NCBI RefSeq assembly: GCF_019649055.1
Contig: NW_026570342.1
Location: forward strand, 248,001-312,000
Length of the DNA stretch: 64,000 nucleotides
Reading direction: 5' to 3'
DNA from: Paramacrobiotus metropolitanus
Taxonomy: Eukaryota; Tardigrada; Eutardigrada; Parachela; Macrobiotidae
This document shows, one piece after another, positions 1 to 10,535 of the stretch. The notes beneath the pieces were generated by a model that was given only the letters and a program-made list of their open reading frames with translations, had not been told where the DNA came from and made no database searches. Position 1 is the first letter of the stretch. Each line of letters begins with the position of its first letter. Position numbers and translations under genes: made by a program.

Positions 1-170
1 ACTACATCTACTGGTACACCTGATTACATTTAAGTTTTTTGGAATTTTCCAGCCGTAATTCCAGAACCGGATGTCGCGCACAAACGGTTTTTACGTCAAA
101 TGATACAAGTCAAATGTCTACCGAAAGTCACTTAAACAAAGTGTTTGAGCACGCGCAAAAATTTGGTACC
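1..170. repeat. Fragment of a palindromic repeat family
   Basis: This stretch matches one arm of the large palindrome at 34532-35220. Shared landmarks are a lysine-codon-like TTTAAGTTTTTTGGAATTTT block, the phrase CCGGATGT.GCGC.CAAACGG and the end GGTACCATGTACC. A third diverged copy is at about 47890-48140. No coding signal is visible, and short open frames here are chance. Identification is by eye only. Confidence 0.6.
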
Positions 171-244
171 ATGTACCAGATTTGTGCGCATTATGGCAAA
201 GCGAACCCATTGCGCGCTGTGCGGGTATAAGAAGCGTCTCTTAA

Positions 245-745
245 TTGGACCAAGCTCAAACTCTCACTCTGATTCTGACCACTCAAACTCTGACTTCTCC
301 TACTCTGACTCTGACCGCAATCTTAGACCAGGTACTAAGGTTTCTTAGGTTATTCATATTTTTCCTAGGTTTCTTAGGTTATTCTTATTTGTTTTAATGT
401 TTTTTGTGTATTTTTATCCATTCCTAGGCTGTCGAAGAGCAGTCTTAGGTATTCTTAGGTTTTAAGGTTTCTTAGGTATTTCTTAGGTATTTTTAATACC
501 TAAGAAATCTGAGAATAGCTAAAGAAGAACCTAACAGAAACCTAGAAATCGAAGATACCTTAAGAAACCTAAGAAGAACCTAAGAAACCTAAGAATCTTA
601 TTTTGTTGTTGGTCAGTTTTGGTGATCAAAGTGTTGCGGTCGGAGTCAGATTTTGAGCGGTCAGAGTCAGCGTCAGATTTTGAGCAGTCAGAGTCAGAGT
701 TTGAGTGGTCAGAGTTTGAGTCAGAGCTTGAGCGCGGGCGCTCTT
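245..745. repeat. Foldback element built from short tandem motifs
   Basis: The left arm begins with CTCAAACTCTCACTCTGATT-type repeats (about 251-325). The right arm (about 635-745) is their reverse complement, GAGTCAGAGTTTGAGTGGTC-type. Between them the motif TTTCTTAGGTT is repeated on the left (330-485) and appears as AACCTAAGAAA on the right (495-600), meeting near 490 at TATTTTTAATA. The whole stretch can fold into one long imperfect hairpin. The serine-rich frames seen here are a by-product of the repeats. Confidence 0.7.
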
Positions 746-1620
746 AATTTAGCGACGATACAGTACTGGGGAGCTTCACTTGATTGTAGACAGTACAAGT
801 ATGGTCCCTGTCGTGTATGTGTACTTATGATTGGATATAAGTACTGAGAAGTACGTACTCATAAACATAGATTTGTTCACCACAACTCACTGCACACTGA
901 TCTCGATCTTAAGGTTACATGGAAACAGTGCCGACCGGTTGCTACGTGTCATGATATTATTATTATAATTACAATCCTCACTCCGCCGTTTCTTTTCCGT
1001 TTTTTGTCAAACATCTCCTCCTAGACCATTCGACATTTCTGCGTGCGCGATAGCTTAAAAAACGTCTAAATTCATGTAGTTTGGTTCAAAGGTTTTCGTT
1101 TTTCGTAAATCTCATTTTTGAAATTACGAAACTTTTTCGAAACGAATTCTGCTTATTGGCTGTATCAGAAAGTATTAACGGCGAATGGGCGGAAACAATT
1201 ATTAATGCGGAAACCAAAACTATAGCAACACACCGTAATACCAACACATTATGAAAAGTGCGAAAGGTGGAATTCCACATTTACTGAATCAAACTGCAAA
1301 TCCGACATGTTAACATTTTGTTTTTATATTTTGAAAACGAGTTTTGCATTTATTTTATTTTAATTTCGCTTAACGATTTTGATTATATTTTCTTATTATT
1401 TATTTCCAGTTCTTTAGACAACATCTCCTCCAAGACCATTCGCCGTTTCTCCATATTTCATTTATATATTTTTTTTATTCTCCATATTTTTTTTTATTCT
1501 CCATATTTTATTTCATTTATTCACATTTCATTTATAAATTTACAAAACTTTTTCGAAACGGATTTCGCCTATTGGCTGTGTCAGAAAGTGTTAATGGCGT
1601 ACAGTTTTTTCGCCCATTAG
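746..1620. other. Non-coding repeat-derived spacer
   Basis: No gene is supported. From about 960 onward the sequence is a diverged copy of segments that recur at 2290-2530 and 5060-5560, for example CATCTCCTCCTAGACCATTCG and CGAAACTTTTTCGAAACG. It belongs to the composite repeat that continues to about 7700. Confidence 0.5.
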
Positions 1621-2010
1621 ACCCAGGAAGAGAGGTAGGGTTTCGCTGGTTAGACAGTGGGGATTGGACTGCCATCATTTAAACTAGGGACTAGGGATTT
1701 TCGCCGGTTAGACAGAGGGGAAAGGAATTTCGCCGCTTAGACAGAAGGGTAGGAATTTTTGCCGGTAGGCCAGAAAGAAAAAAAGTTTTGCCGATCAGAC
1801 AAAAAAGGAAGGATTTTCACCGGCCAGACAAAGGAATAGGGATTTTCGCCGGTTAGACAGAGGAGAAGGAAATTTTGCCGGTTAGACAGAAGGTTAGGGA
1901 TTTCTTAGATTTAGAAAAAAGAATTTTCGCCAGCCAGGCAAAAGGAGAGGGATTTTTGCCGGTTAACCAGTGAAGAAGGAAATTTCGCCGGTTAGACAAG
2001 GGGGTAAAAA
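1621..2010. repeat. Degenerate minisatellite block 1
   Basis: About a dozen imperfect units of roughly 30-36 bp follow the pattern GGGATTTTCGCCGGTTAGACAGAGG. Unit length and sequence both vary. The same pattern returns in three more blocks at 3420, 5580 and 6885. The block is followed by the conserved segment starting TAGTTCATTGTATTAC at about 2031. Confidence 0.75.
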
Positions 2011-2027
2011 TATATAGTGCAGATAGT

Positions 2028-2345
2028 AAGTAGTTCATTGTATTACTATATAATTTTTCAAATTTCAGTACTTCTATTATTTTTATATTTTTAAAACCAT
2101 AAACAAAATTCAATCCCCCTCAATTATCTTTCATTCGGCGGATCTTTTTTGACAACCAAGACTTGAGTGCTATTATATTTAATGTGTATATGCATTCCAG
2201 ATCTCGGTTTTGCTGAACCGTTTAAAGCAAACTCCCATTCTGAGTATCCAAAATTCGACGTTTGCAAACCGAGGCCGGAGGCCGAGGGTTGCCTTGTAAT
2301 TACAATCCTCACTCCGCCGTTTCTTTTCGTTTCTTTAACCAACAT
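2028..2345. repeat. Composite repeat segment, copy 1
   Basis: This segment starts with GTTCATTGTATTAC and continues through AAAACCATAAACAAAATTCA and CATTCGGCGGATC to GAGGCCGGAGGCCGAGGGTT. It is repeated at 3812-4009 (interrupted by a transposon and resumed at 4987) and at 5948-6215. In each case it directly follows a minisatellite block, so block plus segment form a higher-order unit. Confidence 0.7.
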
Positions 2346-3419
2346 CTCCTCCTAGACCATACGCCACTTCTCCTTATGCCTTAGCTTAAAAACGTGTAAA
2401 TTCATGTAGTTTGGTTCAAAGGTTTTCGTTTTTCGTGAGTTTCATTCTTAAAACAACGAAACTTTTTCGAAACGAATTTCGCCTATTGGCTGTTTCAGAA
2501 AGTATTAACGGCGAATTGGCGGAAGCAGTTATTATTGTGCAATAATGATATTCCGACGTTTTTCAGCCGAAATCTTCTCGTACACCATCCGACGCAGATT
2601 TTCGTACGATAGCTGAAAAAAGGCTAAAATCGTGTAGTAATAAATTCGTCGAACGACTTTCATTTTTTGATGTTTGTATCCGCCGAATTACTAAATGCGC
2701 CCAAAACGAATTTCGCTGATCGGCTTAACATTAGAAACTAACGTTTTTAATGGCTTAGCGTAAGAAATTATAAGCGGATTGGCGGAAATGCGAAAGGTTC
2801 GAACGCAAGTCGCTGCTTGATTGTTGCACTTTAAAGCAAAACTTTCTTAAAAACTTTGTACGATAGCTTAAAAACGTCTAAAAGGATGTAGTTTGTCTCA
2901 AAGACTGTTGTTTCCTAATCTTTTTGTCCTCCGAATTGCGAAACAGGTCTAAAACGATTTTTGCTAAATAGCTATTCGTTATTAATTAATAAAGTATTGG
3001 CGGAAATGCGAGAGTTTTCGAAAAAAAACCGCTGACTAAAACCATGCATTATAACATTACTAATATGGGCCAGAAACACATTTATTCGGAAAATATTGTG
3101 GAAGTACAGAGATGCGGAATGGCGTAACTTACAATGCTAGGAGTCAGTTTATGGGTGACAAACCTACTAAAGACTTTCGTTTTCTGATCTTTTCGTCTTC
3201 CGAATTACGAACTAAAGTCGAAGAACTCGCATAGTTCGTACCTACGATTTCGCTTTTTCAAATTCTCGTACTTCAGTAACAAAACATGTCCAAAATGGAC
3301 TTTGCTGATTGGATTATCATAATTTCTTTAATAGTATTTGGAGACTTTCCCGAAACCGCTACCAACGTTACCTAAACATAAGCATGAATTTTCGTCCATT
3401 ACAAAAAAAGGCGTAATTT
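2346..3419. other. Repeat-derived non-coding DNA
   Basis: No reading frame looks like a gene. Several stretches repeat the theme ACGATAGCTTAAAAACG....ATGTAGTTTG.CTCAA, at about 2380, 2610, 2865 and again at 6295. This suggests old tandem copies of one module within the composite repeat. Confidence 0.5.
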
Positions 3420-3795
3420 ACGCCGATTGGACAGTCGGGAAGGGATTTTCGCCGGTTAGACAGATGGGCGAAATTTTTGCCGATTAGACAAAGGGGGAGG
3501 GATTTTGCCGGTTAGTCAGTGCGGAAGTGAATTTCGTCAGTTAAACAGAAGTGAAAGGATTTTTGCCGGTTCGATAGAGGGGAAGAAATTTTCGCCGGCC
3601 AGACAAAGAGAAAGGGATTTTTGTCGGTTAGACAGTGAAGAGGGGACTTTCGCCAGTTAAACAGAGGGACAGAATTTTTTCCCAATCAGACAAAGAGGGG
3701 AGATTTTTCGCCACCCAGGCTAAGAGAAATGGATCTTTGCCGGTTAAACAGTGAAGAAATGAATTTCGCCGGTTAGACAAAAAGGTGAAAATATA
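3420..3795. repeat. Degenerate minisatellite block 2
   Basis: Imperfect units of the GATTTTCGCCGGTTAGACAG type, about 30-35 bp each, are followed by the second copy of the conserved segment at 3812. Divergence between units is high, which indicates an old array. Confidence 0.7.
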
Positions 3796-4009
3796 AAAAA
3801 CAGATAGTAGTAGTTCATTGTATTACAATAAAACTGTTTAAAATTCAGTACTTGTATTATATTTATATTATTAAAACCATAAACAAAATTCAATCTCTTT
3901 CAGTTAATCCTTCATCCGGCGGATCTTTCTTTGGCAACTAAGCCTTCAGTGCTATTTTATCTTCAATGTTTATAAGCAATCCGGATTTTGGTTTCGCTGA
4001 TTCGTTTAA

Positions 4010-4986
4010 CACTTCGTTGACTAGCAGTTTTGAGCAACGCGGCTGACTTTCGTGGTGGAAGTCACCAGAAGCCTCCTATTGGTCATTAAGATCTTCAAAC
4101 CAGTCTTTCTTTTTGTTTTAAAGAGGTTTGACCAATAACATTGACCTTAAGACAAAAGAAATACACTCGCACCTGCGCCAGATTTACTGGCGATGAAAGA
4201 ACTTGGGAACATCTTTTGATGAGATGTTCTGCTTATCTGCTAATTGCTCGCATGGCTTCGCATCTATTGTCTTTGCTTAGTCTACGCTGACCCGGATTCA
4301 ACCTTTTATTGTCCTAGCGCTATGCGCGCGCACTTGATTGTTAGCTGCTCTGGTCGTTTTCCATGTATGCCTGTCAGTCGAACAGCGGCATCATTGGGCA
4401 GTCTTCCCAAACTTCCTAATGCGCCTGATTTTTTTGTAAGCCATCGGCAATACATACATCGCTCGAAATTTTACAGTAGCGTGCTAATACTGTTCAGTGC
4501 ATGCAGGCCCGCCACAAGGTTTTTGGAAAGGGAGGGGGCGCAAGTGCGCCGGAGGGGCGGGCTGCCGGACTCAAAGTATGACGAAAAGTAACACGTGACA
4601 CGTCGGCCAGCCTCGCCCCGCCCCCTTTCAGTACTTTAAATGCGCCCCCCCCGGCGGTCAAAAATCCGAAAAAGGGGGGCGCCCGCCGGTGCGCCCCCCC
4701 TTTCTGGCGGGCCTGAGTGCATGGCCTGATTTTTTCGACATCTTTCATTCACGCAATCGAGAGCTGTAACAGCTTGAATGTGAGTGTCCCAAAAGGATGG
4801 TGACTTCCACCATCCCAGTTCTGGACTTCCGGCTGCACTGGGTGTGTTGTAAATAGTACCATTGGAAACTAGACGTTTTTTTCACCCACACAGCCCAAAA
4901 TTTGCTTTAAAATTGTTTTTTTGAAATTAGTTAGTGATTTAATAGGGCCGGTTGTGGTGTGAGTAACCATGCTAGTCAACGAAGTG
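4010..4986. mobile_element. TTAA-flanked MITE (piggyBac-type signature)
   Basis: The element begins CACTTCGTTGACTAGCA (4010-4026) and ends with its exact reverse complement (4970-4986), giving perfect 17-bp terminal inverted repeats. TTAA flanks both ends (4006-4009 and 4987-4990). The related uninterrupted copy at 6130-6160 reads through GATTCGTTTAAAGCAAAAT, so insertion into TTAA with duplication is directly visible. TTAA duplication is typical of the piggyBac superfamily, and Kolobok also uses TTAA. No transposase is present, so the 977-bp element is non-autonomous. It hosts a second element at 4504-4715. Confidence 0.8.
4504..4715. mobile_element. hAT-type MITE nested inside the TTAA element
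   Basis: This GC-rich 212-bp element starts CAGGCCCGCCA and ends TGGCGGGCCTG, an exact 11-bp inverted repeat. It is flanked by the 8-bp direct repeat AGTGCATG (4496-4503 and 4716-4723). An 8-bp duplication together with ends beginning CAG is the signature of the hAT superfamily. The interior is rich in G/C runs and forms an imperfect palindrome. It has no coding capacity. Confidence 0.85.
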
Positions 4987-4990
4987 TTAA

Positions 4991-5579
4991 AGAAAAATTC
5001 CATTCTGAGTTTCTAATATTCGACGTTTGCAAACCGAGACCGGAGGCCGAGGGTTGGCAACGAATTTTGCTTATTGGCTGTATCAGAAAGTATTAAGGCG
5101 AATGGTCGGAAACAGTTATTACTGCGGAAACCATCACTATGGCAACACACCGTAATACCAACACATTAGGAAAGGTGGAATTCCACATTTACTGAAACAA
5201 ATTGCAAATCCGACGTGTTAACATTTTTTTTTATTTTGAAAACGTTGCTTTTTTGTTTTTTTATTTTTTTATATTTTGCATTCATTCTATTTTAATTTCG
5301 CTTAATGAATTTGTTTATATGTTCTTATTATTTTTTCCGGTTCTTTAGATCATTTCCCCAAGACCATTCGCCATTTCTCCATACGCCATAACTTAAAAAA
5401 CGTGAAAATTCATTTCGCGTTTCGTACATTTCAGTTATAATTATACGAAACTTTTTCAAAACGGATTTCGCCTATTGGCTGCGTCAGAAAGTATTAATGG
5501 CGCAGAAGCGGAAAGAAATATTATTATTGCGAAATGCACTTAGCAATACCGTAACAGTGGATGGGCGGAACCAATTATT
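4991..5579. repeat. Composite repeat segment, copy 2 resumed
   Basis: Directly after the MITE the sequence resumes with ATTCCATTCTGAGTTTCTAA and the motif CCGGAGGCCGAGGGTT, which continues the segment broken at 4009. Then follows a copy of the module at 1130-1600, sharing TATTGGCTG.(G/A)TCAGAAAGTATTAA. No gene is seen. Confidence 0.6.
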
Positions 5580-5930
5580 ATAGGGCAAGAAATTTTGCAG
5601 AAGGTCAGGCATTTTCGCCAGTTAGACAGAGAGAAAAGAATTTTTGCCGATCTGACCAAGAGAGGTGGGGGGGTTCGCTTTTTAGACAGTGGGGGTGGGA
5701 CTTTCGCCAGTTAGACAAAGAATGAGGGATTTTCGCCGGTTAGACAGAGGTGAAGAAAATTTTGCCGCTTGGACAGAAGGTTACGGATTTTTGCCGGTAA
5801 GATAGAGAAAAAAATTTTGCCGATCAGACAAAAGGGGAAGAATTTTCGCCGGCTAATCAAACGGACAGGAATTTCTTTTGGTTAAACAGTGAAGAAAAGA
5901 ATTTCGCCAGTTAGAGAAAGAGGTAGAAAC
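5580..5930. repeat. Degenerate minisatellite block 3
   Basis: Imperfect GATTTTCGCCGGTTAGACAG units recur about every 30-36 bp. The block is followed at 5948 by the third copy of the conserved segment (to about 6215). Confidence 0.7.
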
Positions 5931-5947
5931 ATATAGTACAGTTAGAA

Positions 5948-6884
5948 GTAGTTCATTGTATTACAATAAAATTTTTTAAAATTCAGTACTTCTATTATAA
6001 TTACATTAATAAAACCACAACAGAATTCAACCCCTCTCAATTGATCTTTCATTTGGCGGATCATTTTTTTTGGCAACTAAGACTCAAGTGCTGTTACACT
6101 CATTGTTTATAAACAATCCAGATTTTTGGTTTGCTGATTCGTTTAAAGCAAAATCCCATTCTGAGTTTCTAAAATTCGACGTTTGCAAACTGAGGCCGGA
6201 GGCCGAGGGTTGCCTTGTTATATATACAAAGCTACTTCGCCGTTTTTTTTATCCAACATCTCCTCCTACATCGTTGGACGGTAATTTTCGCACGATAGCT
6301 TAATAAACGCCTAAAATCATGTAGTTTGTCTCAACGCCTTTCGTTTTTCGATCTTTTCGTTGTCCGAATTACGAAAGAGGAACAAAACGAATTTCGCTGG
6401 TTGGCTGATCATTAGTTAGATATTAACATAGGATTGGCGGAGATGCGGAAGTTATCGAACCAAGACCGCTGACTAATAACACACAAATAGTACAATACTT
6501 TATGTGCCATATGTGCCAGTATGCGCATAATACCGGGCGGCTGAATTGTAAAATATTTTGGAAATGTAAACAATGCGGAAAGACGTAAGTTAACAGGGAA
6601 CTTCTGGTACAACTTCGAAGCAAAATTGTGTACAGTGCTTAAAACAATCATGTAGTTTGCCACATAGGGTTCGTTTTTCAGTTTTTTTCCTCTCCGCGTT
6701 TCGATACGAGTTTGAAACGAATTTTCGATTTCATTAGCGGAAAAAAGAAAAGGATAACTGAAACGGGCAAGGTACATACAAAAACTAACATAAGTAAGTA
6801 TTATTAATAAGAAGGGAATTTGATAAGCACAACAAATGTCCCTGTAATCAGCAAATTCCTGACAGGAAGATATAATTTCCGATG
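5948..6884. repeat. Composite repeat segment, copy 3, and tail
   Basis: This is the most complete copy of the conserved segment, ending in TGAGGCCGGAGGCCGAGGGTT at about 6185-6205. After that comes module DNA similar to 2570-3060. Long open frames on the minus strand (6412-6936) have no recognisable domain and lie within repeats, so I do not call them genes. Confidence 0.6.
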
Positions 6885-7470
6885 GTGTTCTTGCCGGTGA
6901 GACAGAGGCGGAGGAATTTTCGCCGGTCAGATACATAGAAGTACAGGGATTTTCGCCGGTCAGATAGAAGTACAGAAATTTTCGCCGGTCAGATAGAACT
7001 ACAGAGATTTTCGGCGGTCAGATAAAAGTACAAGGAATTTCGCCGGTCTGATGGAAGTACATGAATTTTCGCCGGTCAAACAAAAGTACAGGGATTTTCG
7101 CCGGCCAGATGGAAGTACAGGGATTTTCGCCGGTCTGATAGAAGTACAGGGCTTTTCACCGGTCAGATATAATTACAGGGATTTTTGCCGGTCAGATAGA
7201 AATACAGAGATTTTCGCCGGTCAGATAGAAGTACAGGGATTTTCGCCGGCCAGATAGAAGTACAGGGATTTGCGCCGGTCTGATAGAAGTACAGGGATTT
7301 TCGCCGGTCAGATAGAAGTACAGGGATTTTCGCCTGTAAGAACACAGGGGCATGGATTTTCGCCGGTTAGACAGAGAGGATGGGATTTTCGGCGGTTAGA
7401 CGGAGGTGTAAGGATTTTCGCCGATCTTACAAAAAAAGAGAATTTTTTGGTCAGATAGAGGATGAGGTGT
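6885..7470. repeat. Minisatellite block 4, regular 29-bp array
   Basis: Between about 6935 and 7345 at least 14 consecutive units of exactly 29 bp run without spacers, with consensus CAGATAGAAGTACAGGGATT followed by TTCGCCGGT. Units differ from each other by 0-5 bases. The flanks decay into the older TTAGACAGAGG form seen in blocks 1-3. The regular part looks like a recent expansion of a variant unit. Confidence 0.9.
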
Positions 7471-7852
7471 TTGACTGATATGTTATTATTAAAATTTTTT
7501 GCTAATATGTTATCTGGCTCAACCTTTTTTGTAGACGAAGGTTTTATCTATGGCACTTCCATAAATAAAAGTATATGTATACACGTTTTTAATTCAAAAC
7601 AAACCGCTTTTACGACCAGTTAAGTTCCGTTTCCTAAATCTTTATAAAACCACCACATTTCTTTCTTCAGTTTTAAAAATTCTCAACCGAGGCCGGAGGC
7701 CGAGGTTGAGCTTGTAAATATAATGACCGCATACACGTGCACAGCACCGCACAGTCTCCATGATCCGTTACTGAGACAGTACAAATACCGAATAAATCTT
7801 TTTCCCTAAGTTGTACAGTTGTCGAATAAATCTTTTTCCCTAAGCTTTACAG
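7471..7852. other. Non-coding DNA with a duplicated acceptor-like tract
   Basis: It contains a fourth GAGGCCGGAGGCCGAGG motif (about 7687). Just before the exon at 7853 there is a tandem duplication of about 33 bp, CGAATAAATCTTTTTCCCTAAG, whose second copy provides the pyrimidine tract and CTTTACAG acceptor of that exon. Confidence 0.5.
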
Positions 7853-8631
7853 ATTTCGAAAAGCGGTTTTGCACCAATCTACCCTGCTGGCTGTGTGAAT
7901 TCTCCTGGTCTACCAAACATTTTAACTTGTGTTGCTACGATAAAGTGTCCCCATCTTATATGCCACCAGAGGCCAACAAGATACTTTCTCCTGTGCCTTT
8001 TTTCGCAACAAGTTTGCCACAAGAGGGATTTCGCCACAAGAGGGATTTTGCCGTACTTGACGCAAAGACCGCGCATGGCCTGGAGCTTTCAACTGGTGCA
8101 TCCGAGCTGCTGTGTCACTCTCACAAGGCAGAATATCGACAGCGACCTGCCCCGAACAGAACTGATTCTGACGTGGATTTTCGCGCTAGCTGGACTTCAT
8201 CAAAAACTGTAACCTCTTTTCTACAACAGATCTATACGCCAAATGCGTTGCCACTACAATTGTGGTTCAGAGCGGTGATGTGCGATCAAGGGGTAACGGA
8301 TCGGCATGTTCAGAACGAATACTGGTTGCTACTGAAACAAATCAGGGAAGAACACAAATCATGTGGCCAGGAATGCGTGCTAAACAGAGGATTTATAACC
8401 ATATCGCAGCAACTAAGAATGGTTATTAGAAAGCTGGATTCGCAAGCGGGTAGCAGTTGGCAGAACTTGACCTTCACCCTGGACAAAGAGTCGCCCCACT
8501 GCATGGCGTTTGCCCAGTTTTTCTTCCTCCACCACGGCGAGCAATTTCCTCGCTGGCCCGCTCGAAAGTGTCCCGGTCTGAAAGCGTCTGAAATTCGTTT
8601 GGATGCAACTGAAAGCGCTAATTCCATTTAG
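7853..8631 (+). CDS. Orphan last exon of the XK-related-like family (cysteine-rich C-terminal domain)
   Basis: An acceptor (CTTTACAG, ending 7852) leads into a phase-1 exon that is open to a stop at 8629-8631. It matches the final exons of the genes ending at 24797 and 32921. All three begin with an F-x-x-R-(Y/F)-C motif, then C-x4-PCW-x-CE-(W/F). They share an LLC..H motif and a block of the type PLQLWFRA, LKQIREEHKSC, ECVLNRG, and a late LHHG...WPARKCPGL. No matching membrane exons lie between here and the start of the window. Either they are further left, beyond the repeats, or this is a truncated duplicate. The exon has no internal stop or frameshift, so it is not visibly dead. The domain is unknown to me. 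Confidence 0.7.
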
Positions 8632-9694
8632 ATGAAACGCTTTTAGCGATATTTGTCAAAATATAGCACTGTATTTTGTCAGTCTCGATAAGGATAAGTC
8701 GCCACATGTAGTTCAACTGACCTTATTTGACCAGCCAGTCGTTTGCAATTGGTTTCGGCAAAAAATGATTTAATTTGTAGCACTATTGTCTTACTAAATT
8801 AACGCAATCAGCATTAAGGCAAACCTGGCATATGTACCGTGTACGTATGCTTAAAAGCAACACATAATTATAGCTGCCTGGTACACACATAATTATAAAC
8901 AACACATAATTACAGTTAGCAATCCTTCGCAGCTTTAGCATTCGCGCGAGACTTCTATTTTGAGCTGATCTGGAGGACTTGTTACGAACGCTTGAATTCG
9001 CCTATGATGTCGATAGCAAAGATACAGAGCAGCTAGTGCGAACTCCGCGCGCTGCAAAAAATTATAATTTGCTCGAGAATATTTTTGAAGTTTTTAGGCA
9101 CAGCGTCACGTGAACAGATCACTACGACGAGCAGGAACAAGCAGCACCGAAGTTCCGGCTGCCGGCCAAATGTTGTACACTGATTTGAAAGGAGAAACAG
9201 TTACTGTATAATCTGTATTCAGTAATTTATAATTGAATAATTTTCGTATAAAGCGATTTCAACAGGTGTAATGAATACTGTGCAGCGAAAATAGTTCTAA
9301 AGGGGAATATCTCGAGTAACCTTCTGTTTATTCAGCAAAAGGGGATATACATACAAAAATGTCTGCTCCTATTTAAAAAAGATGCAAATTTAAGCATTGA
9401 AAAAGCAATCAAAATCCTTATTCCGGGTAATTATGTTGGCAGTTTACATAGTGATGTATTTCTCCACTGTATAAAGCATAACCACAATTCTCATTCGGGC
9501 GCTGAAAGGCTACAAAAAATTAACTGACCACAGAAACGGTTGACTCGTGATTGATTTACCCGAGCCCGAGCAATCGAAATGAAGGCCAAACAACTTGAAG
9601 TTAGTAATGCAAACTTTCGACCGTTGCAAACTTTCAAAGCGGATAATAGTGTTTTGAAATTGTCATGCCATCAATCAACAAACAGCACCAGCTA
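8632..9694. other. Intergenic DNA, no feature seen
   Basis: AT-rich intergenic sequence between the orphan exon and the 3' end of the BTB gene. There are short repeats of ACACATAATTATA near 8860-8920. I see no gene or RNA here. Confidence 0.4.
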
Positions 9695-10535
9695 CTATTG
9701 ACATGACAGGTTCACAATGCCGGGGACTTTTTTTGCACAGTATTCTACAACACGCTGAACAAGTTCCGGATCGGACTGCATAATTTCCTCCAATCCTTTC
9801 CCATGCAGCACGTTGTCCAGATATTTTGGCATCAATGCCATCGCCGCCGCTCTCAGCACGGGGAGTCCGCGTTGCGCGGAAAACGTCAGCAAAAGAAACG
9901 CTTTCTCCACGCTGATGCTATCGGCTAATGTATGCTCGCACACTGCACGCAAATCCATCAAGGCGTACTGATCCGCCATGCTCAGCACTTTTACCGCGTT
10001 CTCAGCCGTGACCTTCCCGGTTTCACTTCCATAAATGTACTCCAGCAGTATTTCAACACATTCGGCATCAATATCGCCTAGATCGCAGCGCGATTCCTGC
10101 TTTTCTTTGGTATCGTGTGTCAGCATAGCGGCGAACACTGGTGACTGTGACATCAGAATGAATCGATGGGCAGGGAATTCGGTGCCTTTTTTGGATCGCA
10201 GAATAAAATCACCGGTCTGTTTATGCTGTACATTGCGGGAGCCGTCCATTTGACGATAGAGGACGTTGCTCGCTAGTTGTAGTGTGTCCGGCGCTCTTGG
10301 TAGTGTTAAATTCTCTCGGATACTCTTTGGTTCTTCATACAACGTGGCATCAATTTTCAACGTGACATAAGTGTCTTGCGCGTCGGGTTTTTTCCAGGAC
10401 TGAGATCGGCCGTCCAATGCAAACAATATGATCCATTCATAATTACTTTCGGTGGAAGAAGCCCACAAAGGCACCGGCCGAAAAATGCCATCCCAGGCCC
10501 GAAGAACGTTTTCTGTTGTGTCTCCTGTTGTTGCA
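9695..10535 (-). CDS. BTB/POZ domain protein, last exon
   Basis: On the minus strand the acceptor CTTTCTTTAG opens an exon of 841 bp (first base completes a codon) ending in TAG at 9695-9697. The protein part contains a BTB/POZ fold in the middle: GDFILRSKKGTEFPAHR, then FILMSQSPVFAAMLTH, DIDAECVEILLEYIYGS, and the helical AENAVKVLSMADQYALMDLR. A BACK-like helical tail follows. This is the layout of SPOP/MATH-BTB adaptors for cullin-3 ubiquitin ligases. The stretch before the BTB (WDGIFRPVPLW...EWIILFALDG) could be the end of a MATH-like domain. A frame start at 10474 would use GTG, so the true start must lie in an upstream exon that I could not place. A weak candidate is at 10918-11184. The family assignment is secure, the exact role is not. 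Confidence 0.8.

Noticed and set aside
6412-6936. 174-residue open frame on the minus strand
   Set aside because: It lies within composite repeat DNA, shows no domain and overlaps minisatellite units.
6935-7345. CRISPR-like regular 29-bp repeats
   Set aside because: Units are contiguous without unique spacers, the surroundings are animal DNA, and no cas genes are present. It is a minisatellite.
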